31,802 nt of DNA from a virus, in the IMG/VR virus record IMGVR_UViG_3300047297_000281, positions 1-31,802 of that record; one strand, written 5' to 3'. The notes beneath the pieces are model-generated. The model made no database searches and had not been told where the DNA came from. It worked only from the letters and a program-made list of their open reading frames with translations. The translations under genes and the position numbers were made by a program. Each line of letters opens with the position of its first letter. Within the stretch, counting starts at the first letter, position 1. Shown here piece after piece: positions 22,553 to 29,547 of this stretch.

Positions 22553-23451
22553 TAGACCGCGTAAACCTCCGTTGGGAATCCATCAATATTATACCGGATA
22601 GTATAGGTAATTTTATAAACGCCCTGAGAATATCGCTCCGTGGCTACGTTAGTTAACAAGAGTTGAGGTGTACCATCAATCGCGGTAAACTCAGTGCCGT
22701 AGTAATCTGGCAGAATGCGGATATCGCTAATCTTATTCGTGCTCATTAGTGACGCATTCTTATTCCGTATATCATTCATAAAGGCCGTGGACGTGGTATA
22801 GACCACACCAGACCAGGACGTAACGCGGTTTAAGAAAGACTTCTTACCGTAGAATTTTGGAAAGGCTGGGTCAAGGAATCCGACGAAACGGCTACCAGTG
22901 GCATCGATAAAATGTGAACCGTGGTTACCCTGGTAATACTGGTTCTTATCCTGTGGCTGTAGAGCACGTGTAGAGGCTGGGAAGATAGGTGCAATCGTTG
23001 GCGTTGTTTCTCCAGTGCCTACGCCAGCAATCGGGTCACCGCCATAAATAGCCACTTCCTCTTCGGTTTCTACAGTCTTCCAGAAGTGCGGGTGATTCTC
23101 GATAGGCTCCGTGCTGGTGCCATCATTACCAGTGGCCTGCGGGTAAGTAACGTAAATAACGCCTTCGCCGTAAGGTGCGGAAAAGTATACGCCAACATAA
23201 GTAACCGACACGCGAGCCTTTTTGCCACTGCCAAACACACGCTTGCGCTTATCAGCCAGCATGAATGCGTACCGGGCGTCTGGGTGTGGATCGCCAGGGT
23301 TCGGGATATACTCAGAGTTTGGGGCCACCTGCTCCTCGCTGATTTCAAACACGCAGGTGCCGGTGAACAGGCCGTATGAATCGTCATCGATGGTGTACCC
23401 TTCCTGCAGAGTAGCGCCAAGGTGGTTATTACCGATTGTGATTAATGCCAT
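22552..23451 (-). CDS. Tail protein, probably distal or baseplate hub
   Basis: In this 299-residue protein, the N-terminal part is rich in beta strands and Tyr (YTIDDDSYGLFTGTCVFEIS), the centre holds polar loops, and the C-terminus is again beta-rich (YSQGVYKITYTIRYNIDG). Its place just after the tape-measure candidate is where siphophages encode distal tail and tail-tip proteins. No specific motif is seen, so only the general role is inferred. Confidence 0.62.
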   Translation of the reverse strand: MALITIGNNHLGATLQEGYTIDDDSYGLFTGTCVFEISEEQVAPNSEYIPNPGDPHPDARYAFMLADKRKRVFGSGKKARVSVTYVGVYFSAPYGEGVIYVTYPQATGNDGTSTEPIENHPHFWKTVETEEEVAIYGGDPIAGVGTGETTPTIAPIFPASTRALQPQDKNQYYQGNHGSHFIDATGSRFVGFLDPAFPKFYGKKSFLNRVTSWSGVVYTTSTAFMNDIRNKNASLMSTNKISDIRILPDYYGTEFTAIDGTPQLLLTNVATERYSQGVYKITYTIRYNIDGFPTEVYAV

Positions 23452-23460
23452 GGTCGTAGT

Positions 23461-24249
23461 TTAGCGGAAGGTGATTGTAGGGCGGTAGGGCGTACCGCTT
23501 TCGTTCTTAGTGTAATCTTCTGAGCGCGCTGGCAAGCGCTCTTCGATACGCCGGAGGGTGTCGGCCTGCTGGCGCTGCACGTCCAGCTGCTGTTCCATAG
23601 AGGCGATAATCGGACTGGTGCCCATACCGAAGACGGCGTTCTGTACCTCCATGGTGTTAATACCACCAGCCGCTACTGCCTTAGCGCTGGCCTCTTCATC
23701 TCGCATAACATCAGCCCGGCGAATATCGCGAACGGCATTCTGGATACTTTCGTCAGTGGAGAATCCTTCAATGCCAGTAACTAGCCGACCAGCGCCGTAC
23801 ATGAGCTGAGAGCCAGGGCCAAGGCGTTTGAAAAGCCTGTCCATGTCTTCGCTGGTTGCGTTTTTAAGAAAGTCTAAAGCGCCCTGCTGACGTCCTAGGG
23901 CTGTTTTCTCTTTATCAGCGGCCGCGTTCTCGCGATCAAACTTCATCTGGGCTTGGCGTTGAAAACCCGGGTCAATTTGATTAGATTCACCCCTACGCGT
24001 AAAGTCCATCGCATCAGCCGCAGCTTGCCGCTGTTTCTCGATAGACTGGGCGATATAATGAATAGCCTTATTAAGCAGAATCATCGGCGCTACGTAGGAC
24101 AAAATCAAATCTCTGCCCCAGTTGGCCATTTTCTTGTTCAGCCCTTCAACGGCATTCTCCATTTGCCCCATGGATTTTTTAGCCTTGTCGGTCTGCTCCT
24201 GCACATCGGACGTACCCTTGACTTCGTATGTTACTGTGGCGTCTGCCAT
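23461..24249 (-). CDS. Short tape-measure-like tail protein
   Basis: This 262-residue protein has an opening (VTYEVKGTSDVQEQTDKAKK) of the kind found at the start of phage tape-measure proteins, then an amphipathic/hydrophobic helix (WGRDLILSYVAPMILLNKA), then long charged helices with a Gln/Arg-rich coiled-coil end. It follows a chaperone-like gene and the tail tube gene, the expected position. It is far shorter than usual tape measures (commonly over 600 residues). No longer candidate exists elsewhere in the genome. A tail of perhaps a few tens of nanometres, or a noncanonical tail, is inferred. Confidence 0.6.
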   Translation of the reverse strand: MADATVTYEVKGTSDVQEQTDKAKKSMGQMENAVEGLNKKMANWGRDLILSYVAPMILLNKAIHYIAQSIEKQRQAAADAMDFTRRGESNQIDPGFQRQAQMKFDRENAAADKEKTALGRQQGALDFLKNATSEDMDRLFKRLGPGSQLMYGAGRLVTGIEGFSTDESIQNAVRDIRRADVMRDEEASAKAVAAGGINTMEVQNAVFGMGTSPIIASMEQQLDVQRQQADTLRRIEERLPARSEDYTKNESGTPYRPTITFR

Positions 24250-24250
24250 G

Positions 24251-24793
24251 TTAGTTTCGGTTTAGGATTTTTTGGAAGTTAGCTTGGATGTGTTCGTCTT
24301 CGCTGGTGAGCACCTTTAGATCGGCGCCCTTCATCGTGGCAAAGGCCGTAGATAACCAGATGGCCTGGCATTCCGGCATCGTCCAGGCGCGTGACTCTTC
24401 TATACCATTAGCAACCAATGTGGCTATAATGTTTAATATCCACGGCACACCATTGCTCCCAGCCTTACCTTCTTTCTGCCAAAATTTGGGGCTGTTAGCC
24501 TCCAGCATATGGTGCTGAAAGTTAAGTACGGCCACACCCATCTTAGTTTCGTGTTCGTTTAATTCAATCAGCTCACCCAGCTCTTTATTCGTCAGTTTTC
24601 CGATGGGCTCACCGGCGCAAACCTTGACGGCCACCAGCACATCTAAAGCCCGGATATCCCCCCCCTTGACAAAAGGGGAATTCAGCGCGTACAGGTGGAC
24701 GCGGTGACGCAGGCAGAATGGGGAAACCAAACGACCCAGGATGGTTACCTGGGCCGATGGGTCAGTGAAGGCTCTAATGAACCTATCATCCAT
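24251..24793 (-). CDS. Tail assembly chaperone candidate
   Basis: This is a 180-residue protein from the ATG at 24793, which overlaps the tail tube stop as TAATG. The earlier in-frame start at 24838 would run back into the tube gene. It is mostly helical (LTNKELGELIELNEHETKMG, MPECQAIWLSTAFATMKGAD). It lies between tube and tape-measure genes, where tail chaperones (gpG/GT type) are placed. Residues 10-60 also resemble a conserved region of small phage proteins for tail assembly. A frameshift product, as in lambda, is not evident. Confidence 0.6.
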   Translation of the reverse strand: MDDRFIRAFTDPSAQVTILGRLVSPFCLRHRVHLYALNSPFVKGGDIRALDVLVAVKVCAGEPIGKLTNKELGELIELNEHETKMGVAVLNFQHHMLEANSPKFWQKEGKAGSNGVPWILNIIATLVANGIEESRAWTMPECQAIWLSTAFATMKGADLKVLTSEDEHIQANFQKILNRN

Positions 24794-25191
24794 TATGCCG
24801 GAGGAACGTACGGATCGTAAGAACCGATAGCGTCCCACTGAGCCACGGTACCCTTAAAGGTCACGTAATCGCCGTTACGGCCAGACTCCGTGACGTCTTC
24901 CAGCATACCGAGAACAGAATAAGAACCGCCGCCAAGGGTGCCCACATCCGTTTGAATTACGAAAGTAATCTTAGCGCCCTGGTCTGGCATATCGGCCGCG
25001 AGCACCGTACCCTCGATATCCATGGTGCGCTGCTTGCCGTCATAGCGAACGCCAACGGTGACGCCGTCTTGGTTCTTAAGGAGATTCTTAAGCTCGAAGC
25101 CCTTCTTAACGGAGTAAGAGGTAACGATGAGGTTAGTGGCGGTGCCTAAGACACCATGCTTTCCAACTGTTCCGACGATAGTGGCTGCCAT
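24793..25191 (-). CDS. Major tail tube protein candidate
   Basis: This 132-residue protein is a beta-rich barrel-like sequence (LIVTSYSVKKGFELKNLL, QRTMDIEGTVLAA, AKITFVIQTDVGTLGGGSYS, YVTFKGTVAQW). The size and position before chaperone and tape measure fit a tail tube monomer. The start follows CTAAAGATATATG with no Shine-Dalgarno. It lies after the tail terminator with a 26-base gap. Confidence 0.65.
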   Translation of the reverse strand: MAATIVGTVGKHGVLGTATNLIVTSYSVKKGFELKNLLKNQDGVTVGVRYDGKQRTMDIEGTVLAADMPDQGAKITFVIQTDVGTLGGGSYSVLGMLEDVTESGRNGDYVTFKGTVAQWDAIGSYDPYVPPA

Positions 25192-25217
25192 ATATCTTTA
25201 GCCCTTAAGTTGACGAT

Positions 25218-25670
25218 TTATGCAGGGTTGACCACGCAACGGATTTGAAGGCGCACTAGGCTGTTCCAGTAATCCCCTTCAGGGTCAATGCCCTGACCGG
25301 AACCTGGGATACGCGTTACCTGATAGATATACGCCTGCACTTCTGGCTGTCCGGCAAAGTATGCCTTAATGCCTGCTTCATTTGACAGGGTGGCCAGCAC
25401 CGATGCCTCACGCTGGCGATGCGTAGCCAGGTTGGTATCGTTTGCGTTATCGGATACGACCACCCGCATGGAGCAGTCGTAATTCCCTAGGCCGTCTGGA
25501 AACGAGCTGGGCGTTTCGGCGCTTTCGCAGGTTACGACCACCTTGGGGTGTACGGCCGTGGCCGTGCTATCCCCTGGGTAGATGTTGACCCCAGACAGTG
25601 TGGGCTCTGCCTGCAGGATAGCCACTAGGCCAGCCTCCATGATGTGACGTACGGATGTAGTGAATGCCAT
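25218..25670 (-). CDS. Tail terminator or tail completion protein candidate
   Basis: In this 150-residue protein, residues 1-45 form a helix followed by strands (HIMEAGLVAILQAEPTLSG, VHPKVVVTCES) and the C-terminus is a strand (SLVRLQIRCVV). This matches the fold pattern of lambda gpU/SPP1 gp17-type tail terminators. The position between connector and tube genes agrees. The start context is ATAACTTTATG without a Shine-Dalgarno. Confidence 0.6.
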   Translation of the reverse strand: MAFTTSVRHIMEAGLVAILQAEPTLSGVNIYPGDSTATAVHPKVVVTCESAETPSSFPDGLGNYDCSMRVVVSDNANDTNLATHRQREASVLATLSNEAGIKAYFAGQPEVQAYIYQVTRIPGSGQGIDPEGDYWNSLVRLQIRCVVNPA

Positions 25671-25674
25671 AAAG

Positions 25675-26646
25675 TTATTTTCGTTTGGCCCTAGCGGCCG
25701 CGCGCTTAATCATATTTTCGAGGTCTTTACGGATGTTGGATACACGCAGACCCAGCACAAGACTCTTAACGCCTGCTTCATCGGCTACGCTATTGGCGTT
25801 CCCGATCATGTTGCTAATGGTTAGGTTAACCTTGTTAGGTGAGCTATTCATGCTGAAGCGGCCTTCATTACTGGACTGGGCCTTGATGTAGGCATCAATA
25901 CCAGCCCGGCCATATTGCTTTTCGGTACCATTAAATTTAGGGTTAGGAATCATCAGAAGGGCGTCCCACCAGCCTGCCTTAAGGCGGCCGACATGAAGCT
26001 GCCGTTCTAGCACGTAGGATATAATTTCTTCGTCAGTCTGAACCATATAACGGTTACGCCAGTCACCCACAGGGTTAATCGGCGTTAGTCCAATCTTAAA
26101 GCGGCCGCCATATCGCGTAAGCAGGCGCTGGTGAATGGGCCTTAGGTTGCGCTCAAACTGCATGGTTCCGTAGTCGGACTTAGTGTACCGGGTACGGTTA
26201 AGATAATTCTTTGCCTTACGGAAAGCCCGCTCATCGTCATAGTCATTAGCGATCTTCTGCATGACAGGGGATAGCCTGCTCATTACGCCAATTCTGGCAG
26301 TATTAAGAATCTTACGGAATTCACCGGGGTTGTTTTCCTTTACGGCCACGCCTAGGTTTTTGCTTAGCATGAATACCTGAGCCACCCCCCCTTTATCTGC
26401 CGCAATAAAAACCTTTCGGATATCCCGCTCAACTGACTTCATGCCAGCCGCTTGGCCGGTGACCGTCAGGCCGCCCTTGCCGCCGCGACCCATAGGCGGG
26501 GTAAACAGCATAGACTCGCGGCACATCAGCTGCGCGTTCTTTAGGGCGATATCTAGGATACCCTGCCCGGTATGGTTGGCAAAGTCGCTCATGGCCGCTT
26601 GAAATTCGGCCATACTTTTAGGTTCAATCTTTACCTGAACCCTCAT
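25675..26646 (-). CDS. Head-tail connector or neck protein (gp10-like N-terminus)
   Basis: In this 323-residue protein, the start (VQVKIEPKSMAEFQAAMSDF then ALKNAQLMCRESMLFTPP) recalls HK97 gp10/minor tail Z-type neck proteins. However, it is more than twice as long, with a basic helical middle and a Lys/Arg-rich C-terminus (MIKRAAARAKRK). It is coupled to the preceding connector by a 4-base overlap. The extra region has no recognised domain. Confidence 0.55.
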   Translation of the reverse strand: MRVQVKIEPKSMAEFQAAMSDFANHTGQGILDIALKNAQLMCRESMLFTPPMGRGGKGGLTVTGQAAGMKSVERDIRKVFIAADKGGVAQVFMLSKNLGVAVKENNPGEFRKILNTARIGVMSRLSPVMQKIANDYDDERAFRKAKNYLNRTRYTKSDYGTMQFERNLRPIHQRLLTRYGGRFKIGLTPINPVGDWRNRYMVQTDEEIISYVLERQLHVGRLKAGWWDALLMIPNPKFNGTEKQYGRAGIDAYIKAQSSNEGRFSMNSSPNKVNLTISNMIGNANSVADEAGVKSLVLGLRVSNIRKDLENMIKRAAARAKRK

Positions 26647-27020
26647 GCCCCATCGTCCATGACCTGCAGGGTTACCCAGGCTGACGTACGCTTATAGGTA
26701 ACCTGGGTGATCCGTACGCCCCTGCCGTTAACCAGCAGTTTCTTGCCGTAGGCTAGGGATGGTACCACGGCATTAGATGCGATGACTGGGCCAGATGCCC
26801 CCGCCGTGCCGTCTGGGAAGGCCCAGGAAGCCGTTTCAGCCACGATACGCACAGAGTGCCCAACCTTGTCGCTAAAGCCCCCTTCACCGAATTGCTGGCT
26901 AGTCTGGGGTTCCGAAATCATACACCGGAACGTCAGGGTGCCGTCAGCCGTTTGACCGGGCACACCCAGGTCATACATGACCACCTTTGCATCGGGCAGA
27001 AATTCGGCGTAGAGGCTCAT
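26643..27020 (-). CDS. Head-tail connector or head completion protein candidate
   Basis: This 125-residue beta-rich protein (VRITQVTYKRTSAWVTLQVM, DGTLTFRCMISEP) lies directly after the capsid gene and terminator, where head-closure proteins are encoded. The start context is CTAAAGATAGATG. Expression must come by read-through of the terminator upstream or from a promoter within the short gap. Function is from position. Confidence 0.55.
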   Translation of the reverse strand: MSLYAEFLPDAKVVMYDLGVPGQTADGTLTFRCMISEPQTSQQFGEGGFSDKVGHSVRIVAETASWAFPDGTAGASGPVIASNAVVPSLAYGKKLLVNGRGVRITQVTYKRTSAWVTLQVMDDGA

Positions 27021-27031
27021 CTATCTTTAGG

Positions 27032-27059
27032 AAAAAAAAAGCCCCCAGTTAAGGGGGCT
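27032..27059 (-). terminator. Intrinsic terminator after the capsid gene
   Basis: On the minus strand a 7-base-pair stem (AGCCCCC 27059-27053 with GGGGGCT 27046-27040), six-base loop, is followed by a run of nine T (27040-27032). It starts 23 bases after the capsid stop. It would end most capsid transcripts and lower expression of connectors and tail genes. Confidence 0.88.
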
Positions 27060-27081
27060 CAGTTTCAGGGGCTGTTTCCGA

Positions 27082-27939
27082 TTAGGGGTTAAGAGCCAGA
27101 GCCATCGTGCCAGTCGTGATACCCTTCGCGGCGCCGAACATGACTTCAAACGATGCGATGATATTACGCGAAGAGGCATCAACCCAGATGTTATAGTAAA
27201 CAGTCAGGCCGAGCTCATCAATGGTCATGCTGTTGGATTCGAGCATCAAACCCTTGACGTGATCGAGGGCAGGAGCGGCCGAGGCCACAGCGATAGCAGA
27301 CTGGTCGCAAGCGAAGGCAGCCAGTTTAGCAACGCCATTGAAGGACGAAGCGTAGAAAACGCCAGCCTCGAAACCGTACGAGCCGGAGGTGCCGAGAGGC
27401 AGGCCGAGCGCGTTGGTCGGGATGAGGTTCGCGTAGATACCAGCGTTCGTGACGAGACCACGGCGGCGGCTCTTAGAGACGCCAGCCCAGAGCTTGGCAA
27501 GGTCACCAGAGGTAGGCGTGATAGCCGAGTCAGCAGCGGTAACGACAGCAGCGCCGAAGTTAACAACCGTGATAGGAGCGGTAGCCAGGGCCCAGATCTT
27601 GTCGGCGAGGGCGTCCATGTTGACCTGGATAAGATTCTCCAGCTTGATGGCGTTCTGGATATCGGCGTACTCAAGGCCGAACGGCTGGTACACGTGGTCG
27701 AGGGTAACCGTAGCCTTGGCAAGGGTCGTACCGGCAACGCTGTTAAAAGCGGTGGGGTTAAGGACAGTAGCCGAGGTGGCGGTGGCGAGAGGAACCTGAA
27801 TGGTGTCCTTCGGCTTCTTCACCTGGTCGGAGAAGTCGCTGGAGAAAAGGGAGAGAGCGGCAAGGCGGTTAGCCAAAACGGTCTTACCCTTGGTGCTGAT
27901 GGTCGCGGCGATTAGGCCAGCGTCGATGGTGTTTGCCAT
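27082..27939 (-). CDS. Major capsid protein
   Basis: This 285-residue protein forms the shell. It begins MANTIDAGLIAATISTKGK and carries VLANRLAALSLFSSDFSDQV, TIQVPLATATSATV, LDHVYQPFGLEYADIQNA and LENLIQVNMDALADKIW, the pattern of a P22-coat-like family of HK97-fold capsids. The position after portal, protease and scaffold is typical. Its codons are strongly biased toward C- or G-ending, as expected of the most expressed gene; this also creates long false antisense frames. A TATAAT box sits just before the ATG and a terminator follows the stop. Confidence 0.88.
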   Translation of the reverse strand: MANTIDAGLIAATISTKGKTVLANRLAALSLFSSDFSDQVKKPKDTIQVPLATATSATVLNPTAFNSVAGTTLAKATVTLDHVYQPFGLEYADIQNAIKLENLIQVNMDALADKIWALATAPITVVNFGAAVVTAADSAITPTSGDLAKLWAGVSKSRRRGLVTNAGIYANLIPTNALGLPLGTSGSYGFEAGVFYASSFNGVAKLAAFACDQSAIAVASAAPALDHVKGLMLESNSMTIDELGLTVYYNIWVDASSRNIIASFEVMFGAAKGITTGTMALALNP

Positions 27940-27947
27940 GGTAGTTT

Positions 27948-27953
27948 ATTATA
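27948..27953 (-). promoter_or_regulatory. TATAAT box immediately upstream of the capsid start
   Basis: On the minus strand TATAAT ends 8 bases before the ATG at 27939. If used as a -10 box, transcription would begin within a few bases of the ATG, giving an almost leaderless message. The -35 region (GGCTAA at 17-base spacing) is poor. The AT-rich stretch may instead only help ribosome binding. Confidence 0.35.
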
Positions 27954-27970
27954 TAGTGTTAACGGAAAAT

Positions 27971-28378
27971 TTAGCCGATGCGCTTGCGGGCAGCAAAGAG
28001 CTCAGACTTATGCTTGGTGAAGAATTCGTCACGCGCTTTGCCGGCCGACATGGAAGCGAGCTGTTCCAGCAATTCCTTGCCGGTGGGCTTCGCGGTCTGC
28101 TCAGCAGGGGTGACGTTAAGAGGGGCGATAGGAGCGCCAGCCTTGGCGATCAGGTCAGCGGCCTGCTTAGAGGCGGTGGCCTGAGCGGCTTCCAATTCGG
28201 AAACCTTAAGGGCAAGGGCGTCACGCTCAGCCAAGAGGGTGGCGGCCAAATCCTTGGCGGCGGTCAACTCCGCGTCAGCGGTGGTAACCTTGGCCATGAA
28301 AGAATCACGCTCAGAGGTGAGGGCCGACAGGTCAGCCGTCAGCTTAGCGTTAAGGGCTTCAGGAGTTTCTTTGCTCAT
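27971..28378 (-). CDS. Possible separate scaffold product from an internal start
   Basis: The ATG at 28378 (Met 127 of the fusion gene) begins MSKETPEALNAKLTADLSA, a natural-looking scaffold N-terminus, directly after the phosphatase domain. Starting here gives a 135-residue helical protein without the enzyme domain, similar to how lambda makes Nu3 from within gene C. Only weak purine enrichment precedes it. This is inference and is not required by the sequence. Confidence 0.3.
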   Translation of the reverse strand: MSKETPEALNAKLTADLSALTSERDSFMAKVTTADAELTAAKDLAATLLAERDALALKVSELEAAQATASKQAADLIAKAGAPIAPLNVTPAEQTAKPTGKELLEQLASMSAGKARDEFFTKHKSELFAARKRIG

Positions 28379-28756
28379 GTCTTCATCATTAGCCGCCGTG
28401 TTGATAATTTCGGCCGGGTCGATGACCTGTACGCCCAATTCAGCCACCGCGTTGCGGGTGTCTTCGCGGTTATCGATGAATGCCTGCACGTCATAGCCCT
28501 GGTCGAGCAGCGCCTTGACTTCGTTACGCTTGAATTCGGGTGCGTCCTGGCTACCGCCGTTCATGATTAGGCGGCTGTATTCGATTTCCAGCGCGGCCAA
28601 TTCGGCCACGGTGGCGTCACGCGTAGATTCAGCGCGGTTCGTCAGCAGGACTAGCGGGCTCTGGTATGCCTCGATAAAATCCTCCACAGGTTCGATGAGC
28701 ATACCCGCATCGTCAATGAGGGTGCCATCAATATCGGAAATAATGATTTCAGGCAT
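27971..28756 (-). CDS. HAD-family phosphatase fused to capsid scaffold protein
   Basis: In this 261-residue protein, residues 1-115 form a HAD phosphatase with motif I DIDGT (Asp 8 and 10), motif II LLTN (Thr 39), a Lys (76 or 81) at motif III and FIDNRED (Asp 95) at motif IV. This resembles the 3'-phosphatase domain of polynucleotide kinases. Residues 127-261 are a charged coiled coil ending KHKSELFAARKRIG, as expected of a scaffold that shapes the prohead. It lies between the protease and capsid genes, exactly where scaffolds lie. All catalytic positions are kept. The role of the enzyme domain is unknown, and the fusion is unusual. The upstream 8-base overlap with the protease shows coupling. 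Confidence 0.78.
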   Translation of the reverse strand: MPEIIISDIDGTLIDDAGMLIEPVEDFIEAYQSPLVLLTNRAESTRDATVAELAALEIEYSRLIMNGGSQDAPEFKRNEVKALLDQGYDVQAFIDNREDTRNAVAELGVQVIDPAEIINTAANDEDMSKETPEALNAKLTADLSALTSERDSFMAKVTTADAELTAAKDLAATLLAERDALALKVSELEAAQATASKQAADLIAKAGAPIAPLNVTPAEQTAKPTGKELLEQLASMSAGKARDEFFTKHKSELFAARKRIG

Positions 28757-29546
28757 TGGAATTGGGGCTGGTCTTCAGGGCGTCCTCAAGGGAGTTAGCC
28801 AGGCCAGTGGCTAGGCCAAGGGTAGCGGACGTACGGCCAGAGAACGTCTGGCCACGCATGGACGAATCGGCGATGGTCGAACGCGTCTTACGGACGTCAG
28901 CACGGAACGTGGCACCCAGCTCTTCGACGTAGCGGATGGCGTCCTGCATCTCTTCGTCAGAGATTGAGGAACCATCAGCGCCACCTTTCAGGTCACCGGA
29001 CGTAATAGAGATAATCTTAACGCCAGCATTCTCGTATGCCTTAGACCAGTCTTCGATGACGAGCCGTACGCCGATACTGCCCACGATTGCGGACGGCGCC
29101 ACGATTACCCGGTCAGCGGCCGCACCGATGTAGTACCCAGCCGATGCCATGATCTGGTCGGAATAGGTCGCGGTGGGCTTGCTAGAATTGCGGACGAGCT
29201 CTGCCACTTCCTCCACGCCAGTGGCCGTGCCACCAGGGGAGTTAACGTACAGCCAGATTTCAGACACTTGAGGGTCAGCCTCCATGGCCTTAAACGCCTT
29301 CGTGAAGTCGTTAAGGTCAACGCCGCCTAGGGCTTTCTCAAGTGAGCTGAGCCCCTTGCCGATGACACCCACCAGAGGCACGACTGCCACCATACCGGTC
29401 TTAGACGGCGCGGGGCGGTCAGCCACCATCTGCACCAGCTTATCCACCATGCCCAGCTGCTCGCTGGAACGGTAGAGGTCTAGTGCCTGGTTAGGCTCAA
29501 TCATGAGGGGCTCGCGGCCCTTCAAACCTTGGAGTAAGAATTTCAC
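28749..29546 (-). CDS. Head maturation protease, S49/SppA family (lambda C-like)
   Basis: This 265-residue serine protease should cleave scaffold and perhaps portal in the prohead. Seen are LYVNSPGG (oxyanion region), ASAGYY with catalytic Ser 135, ADRVIVAPSAIVGSIGV and SGDLKGG with Lys 187 as partner base, spaced as in SppA-like enzymes. The start is GTG 29546, following the portal stop. The lambda gene C also holds the scaffold in its C-terminus; here the scaffold is a separate downstream gene. Confidence 0.9.
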   Translation of the reverse strand: MKFLLQGLKGREPLMIEPNQALDLYRSSEQLGMVDKLVQMVADRPAPSKTGMVAVVPLVGVIGKGLSSLEKALGGVDLNDFTKAFKAMEADPQVSEIWLYVNSPGGTATGVEEVAELVRNSSKPTATYSDQIMASAGYYIGAAADRVIVAPSAIVGSIGVRLVIEDWSKAYENAGVKIISITSGDLKGGADGSSISDEEMQDAIRYVEELGATFRADVRKTRSTIADSSMRGQTFSGRTSATLGLATGLANSLEDALKTSPNSNA

Positions 29547-29547
29547 G

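Noticed and set aside
24794-24838. Upstream start of the tail chaperone candidate
   Set aside because: It lies inside the tail tube gene, while an ATG at 24793 overlaps the tube stop in the TAATG pattern used throughout this genome.
27246-27915. Long open frames on both strands across the capsid gene
   Set aside because: They are produced by the strong codon bias of the capsid gene; their products are low-complexity Ser/Arg/Val strings with no start signals, and the capsid frame clearly is the real one.
27800-28570. 256-residue plus-strand frame over the capsid and scaffold genes
   Set aside because: It is antisense to two well-supported genes and its product has no domain pattern; it is a shadow.
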